This document shows positions 61,596 through 64,000 of a stretch of 64,000 nt of DNA, piece after piece (the first letter of the stretch is position 1; each line of letters opens with the position of its first letter). Source of the DNA: JBAXTE01 sp964653595 (GTDB lineage: Bacteria > Bacteroidota > Bacteroidia > Bacteroidales > WCHB1-69); contig CAZZHH010000018.1 of assembly GCA_964653595.1 (NCBI GenBank), positions 1-64,000 on the forward strand, given 5' to 3'. The notes beneath the pieces are model-generated. The model did no database searches, was not told the DNA's origin, and worked only from the letters and a program-made list of their open reading frames with translations. The translations under genes and the position numbers were made by a program.

Positions 61596-63950
61596 AGAAT
61601 TTTTGTACGATTTACCCAACAGGGTAAACCAACATTACAGATTCAACAAATATTCGTGCATGGCCATCGCGGCTTTTTTGCCAGCACCCATGGCCAAAAT
61701 CACCGTGGCCGATCCCATGACCGCATCGCCACCGGCAAAAACCCCCGGCAGACTGGTCTCCCCAGAAGCATCTGCAATATCGACTCCCTTGCTTTTGTTC
61801 AACGCCAGCCCTTCCGTAGTTTCGGCAATCATCGGATTCGGGGATGTCCCAATGGATATGATCACGGTGTCCGCTTCCACCACATATTCAGAGTTTGGAA
61901 TTTCGGTGGATGATCTACGGCCGCTTTCATCCGGTTCTCCAAGGCTCATCTTCACACATTTCAATCCACCGACCCAACCCTGTTCGTTTGGAAGGATTTC
62001 AACCGGATTGGTCAGCAACACAAAGTTGATTCCCTCCTCTTTGGCATGGTGCACCTCCTCTTTTCTTGCAGGAAGTTCCTCTTCGGTCCGGCGATAGACC
62101 ACGCTCACGTCCGCACCCAGCCTTCGGGCAGTTCGGGCGGCATCCATGGCTACGTTTCCGCCTCCTACCACCACAACCTTATGACCGACATAGATGGGAG
62201 TTTCATAATCTTCCTTGTAGGCATGCATCAATATGTTTCGGGTCAGGAATTCGTTGGCGGACAAAACGCCATTCAGGTTTTCACCCTTGATCTGCATAAA
62301 CCGTGGCAAACCTGCGCCCGAGCCGATAAACACGGCCTTGTATCCTTTTTCATTCATCAGTTCCTCGATGGTGATGGTTTTACCCACAACCACATTGGTC
62401 TTGATTTTCACTCCGAGTTTGCGCACTTGATCAATTTCGTACTTCACGATATCTTTCGGCAACCTGAAATCAGGGATTCCATAGGTCAACACGCCTCCGG
62501 CCTTGTGCAATGCCTCCATCAGTGTCACCTCATAACCGATCTGAGCCAGTTCTCCGGCGCAACTCAATCCGGCGGGACCGGAGCCGATGACGGCAACCTT
62601 CACCGGAATGGGAGTTGACTTTTTCAATATCGATTTTTTATTCACCCGAGCCCAATCAGCGACAAAACGTTCCAGCTTCCCGACCGCCACTGCTTCAGAT
62701 TTTACACCCAATACACAAGCCCCTTCACATTGGGACTCCTGCGGACAAACCCGGCCGCAAATAGCCGGCAAAATAGAATCCAGAGCAATGATCTCCGCGG
62801 ATTTATCCAAATCGCCCTCTTTCAACGCTTTGATAAAATCAGGAATGCGGACATTCACGGGGCATTTCGAAACGCATTTCGGATTCTTGCATTGGATGCA
62901 TCGATTGGCTTCCGAAATCGCTTCATCCATATCGTACCCCAAGCAAACCTCATCAAAGGTATGAATCCTGCTTTCGGGCGTCAACTCCCGAACCGGGACT
63001 CTCTTTTTCTTGTCCAGTGTCGCATTCGGGGTAGAATCCAGCTTGCATATATGCTTATCAAACTCTTTCTTTGCCTCGATGATTTTCCGGCCTCTGGGCG
63101 TTTTAAACATCCCCTGACGTTGCATCGCTTCGTCAAAATCAACCAAATGTCCGTCAAATTCGGGACCGTCGACACAGGTGAATTTCATCTTGCCACCGAC
63201 ATCAACCCGGCAAGCGCCGCACATTCCGGTTCCATCAATCATCAATGAGTTTAAGCTCACAATGGTTTTTATATTGTATTTCCGGGTCAGTTCACATACG
63301 AACTTCATCATGATCATGGGACCAATGGCCACAATGGCATCATACTCAACATGATCCTCCTCGACTCTTCGTTGGATCAGATTTGTCACCAGCCCTTTCT
63401 CTCCCAAGCTCCCGTCGTCGGTGGTGATAAAGAGATTTTTGGTCACATTGCGTAAAGAGTCTTCCATCAAAATCAACTCCTTTGTGCGGGCGCCGACGAT
63501 CACATCCTGTTTCAACCCTTTGGAAGCCCACCACTTAACCTGAGGATAAATCGGTGCAACACCTACTCCTCCGGCGACAAACAGGATTTTTTTGTCTTTC
63601 AGCTCATTGATATCCAAATCGACAAATTCCGATTTTTGTCCCAAAGGACCCACAAAATCATCAAAAGAGTCGCCTTCATTGAACGTAGACAGAATTTGGG
63701 TGGTCCGACCGATCACATGAACGATGATGGTCACCGTGCCGGCTTCTTTGTCATAATCGGCAACCGTCAGCGGAATCCGTTCCCCTTTCTCATCCATTTT
63801 CACAATCACAAAATGACCTGGAAGGGCGGCCTTCGCCACCAAGGGATGATAAATATCCATTAAAACCGTATCCTTGTTCAACCACCTTTTTCGGATAATT
63901 GTATTCCATTTACAATTGTCATCGAGTTTCATTTCACTATCCTTCATAAC
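61310..63950. other. Compositionally distinct segment
   Basis: By direct count of 60-base blocks, G+C is 17/60 at 61201-61260 and 19/60 at 61261-61320. It is then 29/60 at 61321-61380, 32/60 at 61801-61860 and 40/60 at 62101-62160. It falls to 18/60 at 63901-63960. The rest of the window is generally near one third G+C. The left edge lies inside the gene 60834-61595. The right edge coincides with the start of the SudAB/NfnAB-type gene. Confidence 0.75.
61635..63947 (-). CDS. Fused SudAB/NfnAB-type flavin oxidoreductase (DHODH electron-transfer subunit plus GltD-like)
   Basis: The 770-residue protein joins two units. Residues about 10-280 are a PyrK/NfnA-like module with an FAD domain (PGHFVIVKMDEKGERIPLTV), an NAD domain (FVAGGVGVAPIYPQVKW) and a 2Fe-2S site (GMCGACRVDVGG, then FTCVDGPEF). 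Residues about 310-770 are a GltD/NfnB-like module with [4Fe-4S] cysteines (CIQCKNPKCVSKCPVNV, CGRVCPQESQCEGACVLG), then FAD (GSGPAGLSCAGEL) and NAD(P) (VVVGGGNVAMDAARTARRLGA) domains. Separate subunits in Clostridia and Thermotoga catalyse ferredoxin-dependent NADP reduction or sulfide dehydrogenation. Fusions are usual in Bacteroidota. An alternative start is the Met at residue 6. Base composition is much richer in G+C than the neighbours. Confidence 0.9.
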   Translation of the reverse strand: MKDSEMKLDDNCKWNTIIRKRWLNKDTVLMDIYHPLVAKAALPGHFVIVKMDEKGERIPLTVADYDKEAGTVTIIVHVIGRTTQILSTFNEGDSFDDFVGPLGQKSEFVDLDINELKDKKILFVAGGVGVAPIYPQVKWWASKGLKQDVIVGARTKELILMEDSLRNVTKNLFITTDDGSLGEKGLVTNLIQRRVEEDHVEYDAIVAIGPMIMMKFVCELTRKYNIKTIVSLNSLMIDGTGMCGACRVDVGGKMKFTCVDGPEFDGHLVDFDEAMQRQGMFKTPRGRKIIEAKKEFDKHICKLDSTPNATLDKKKRVPVRELTPESRIHTFDEVCLGYDMDEAISEANRCIQCKNPKCVSKCPVNVRIPDFIKALKEGDLDKSAEIIALDSILPAICGRVCPQESQCEGACVLGVKSEAVAVGKLERFVADWARVNKKSILKKSTPIPVKVAVIGSGPAGLSCAGELAQIGYEVTLMEALHKAGGVLTYGIPDFRLPKDIVKYEIDQVRKLGVKIKTNVVVGKTITIEELMNEKGYKAVFIGSGAGLPRFMQIKGENLNGVLSANEFLTRNILMHAYKEDYETPIYVGHKVVVVGGGNVAMDAARTARRLGADVSVVYRRTEEELPARKEEVHHAKEEGINFVLLTNPVEILPNEQGWVGGLKCVKMSLGEPDESGRRSSTEIPNSEYVVEADTVIISIGTSPNPMIAETTEGLALNKSKGVDIADASGETSLPGVFAGGDAVMGSATVILAMGAGKKAAMAMHEYLLNL

Positions 63951-64000
63951 CTTATCATTTTCGACATGATGGCGTCATCATATCCCCATTATATTTTTTT

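Overview
The window is a chromosomal segment from an AT-rich member of the Bacteroidota, probably an anaerobic or facultative member of the Bacteroidales/Marinilabiliales side. Four things point there. Many genes are preceded by the Bacteroidota -7 element TAnnTTTG. The MraY, LspA and IleS proteins have the long forms typical of the phylum. The secreted proteins carry signal peptides ending in ...AQ. The gene clusters also match the phylum: MoxR/DUF58/DUF4129/SpoIIM/RDD, coaX/OMP/TPR/lptC, and a fused SudAB/NfnAB-type oxidoreductase. MurE has the DNPR motif of enzymes that add meso-diaminopimelate.

Layout. 1-7.8 kb (minus strand) is the division and cell wall cluster in the order mraZ-rsmH-ftsL-ftsI-murE-mraY-murD'-ftsW. 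It starts at a promoter overlapped by three 10-bp MraZ-type boxes. The murD gene in it keeps only its C-terminal domain. 7.8-8.6 kb is a gene-free block of GC-rich hairpin repeats. 8.6-15.4 kb is a MoxR-type cluster of membrane genes with a divergent RDD gene. 15.5-26.2 kb holds a BvgS-like hybrid kinase, two U32 family proteins, dxs, pssA, folB, a tRNA-Cys with a clear promoter and terminator, a free-methionine-sulfoxide reductase, a small lipoprotein and a phosphoesterase.

26.3-30.3 kb is an accessory cassette: a type IIS (AlwI-family) restriction-modification system with an XRE-type controller, an endonuclease and two adenine methyltransferases. It is bracketed by two copies of the same structured inverted-repeat element. 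30.3-31.4 kb holds a secreted HNH protein and a doubtful small ORF. 31.5-42.4 kb returns to housekeeping genes (lspA, a DksA-like protein, ileS, lptC, a TPR protein, an outer membrane barrel, coaX, gmk), followed by nadD and an M28 aminopeptidase.

44.9-54.5 kb contains a lone receiver protein, a CHASE-type hybrid kinase, a TonB-dependent receptor, an alkaline phosphatase and an ArsP-like permease. 54.6-60.4 kb is a minus-strand run of four exported proteins, one of which fuses MORN-like repeats and a lectin-like fold to an HtrA-type protease. At about 61.3 kb, inside a gene, the base composition rises sharply and stays high through the SudAB/NfnAB fusion gene to the end of that gene.

The items most worth following are the truncated MurD inside an otherwise complete dcw cluster, the paired structured repeats around the restriction cassette, the mid-gene composition break at 61.3 kb, and the unusual protease fusion. 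No CRISPR array, rRNA or complete insertion sequence was seen.
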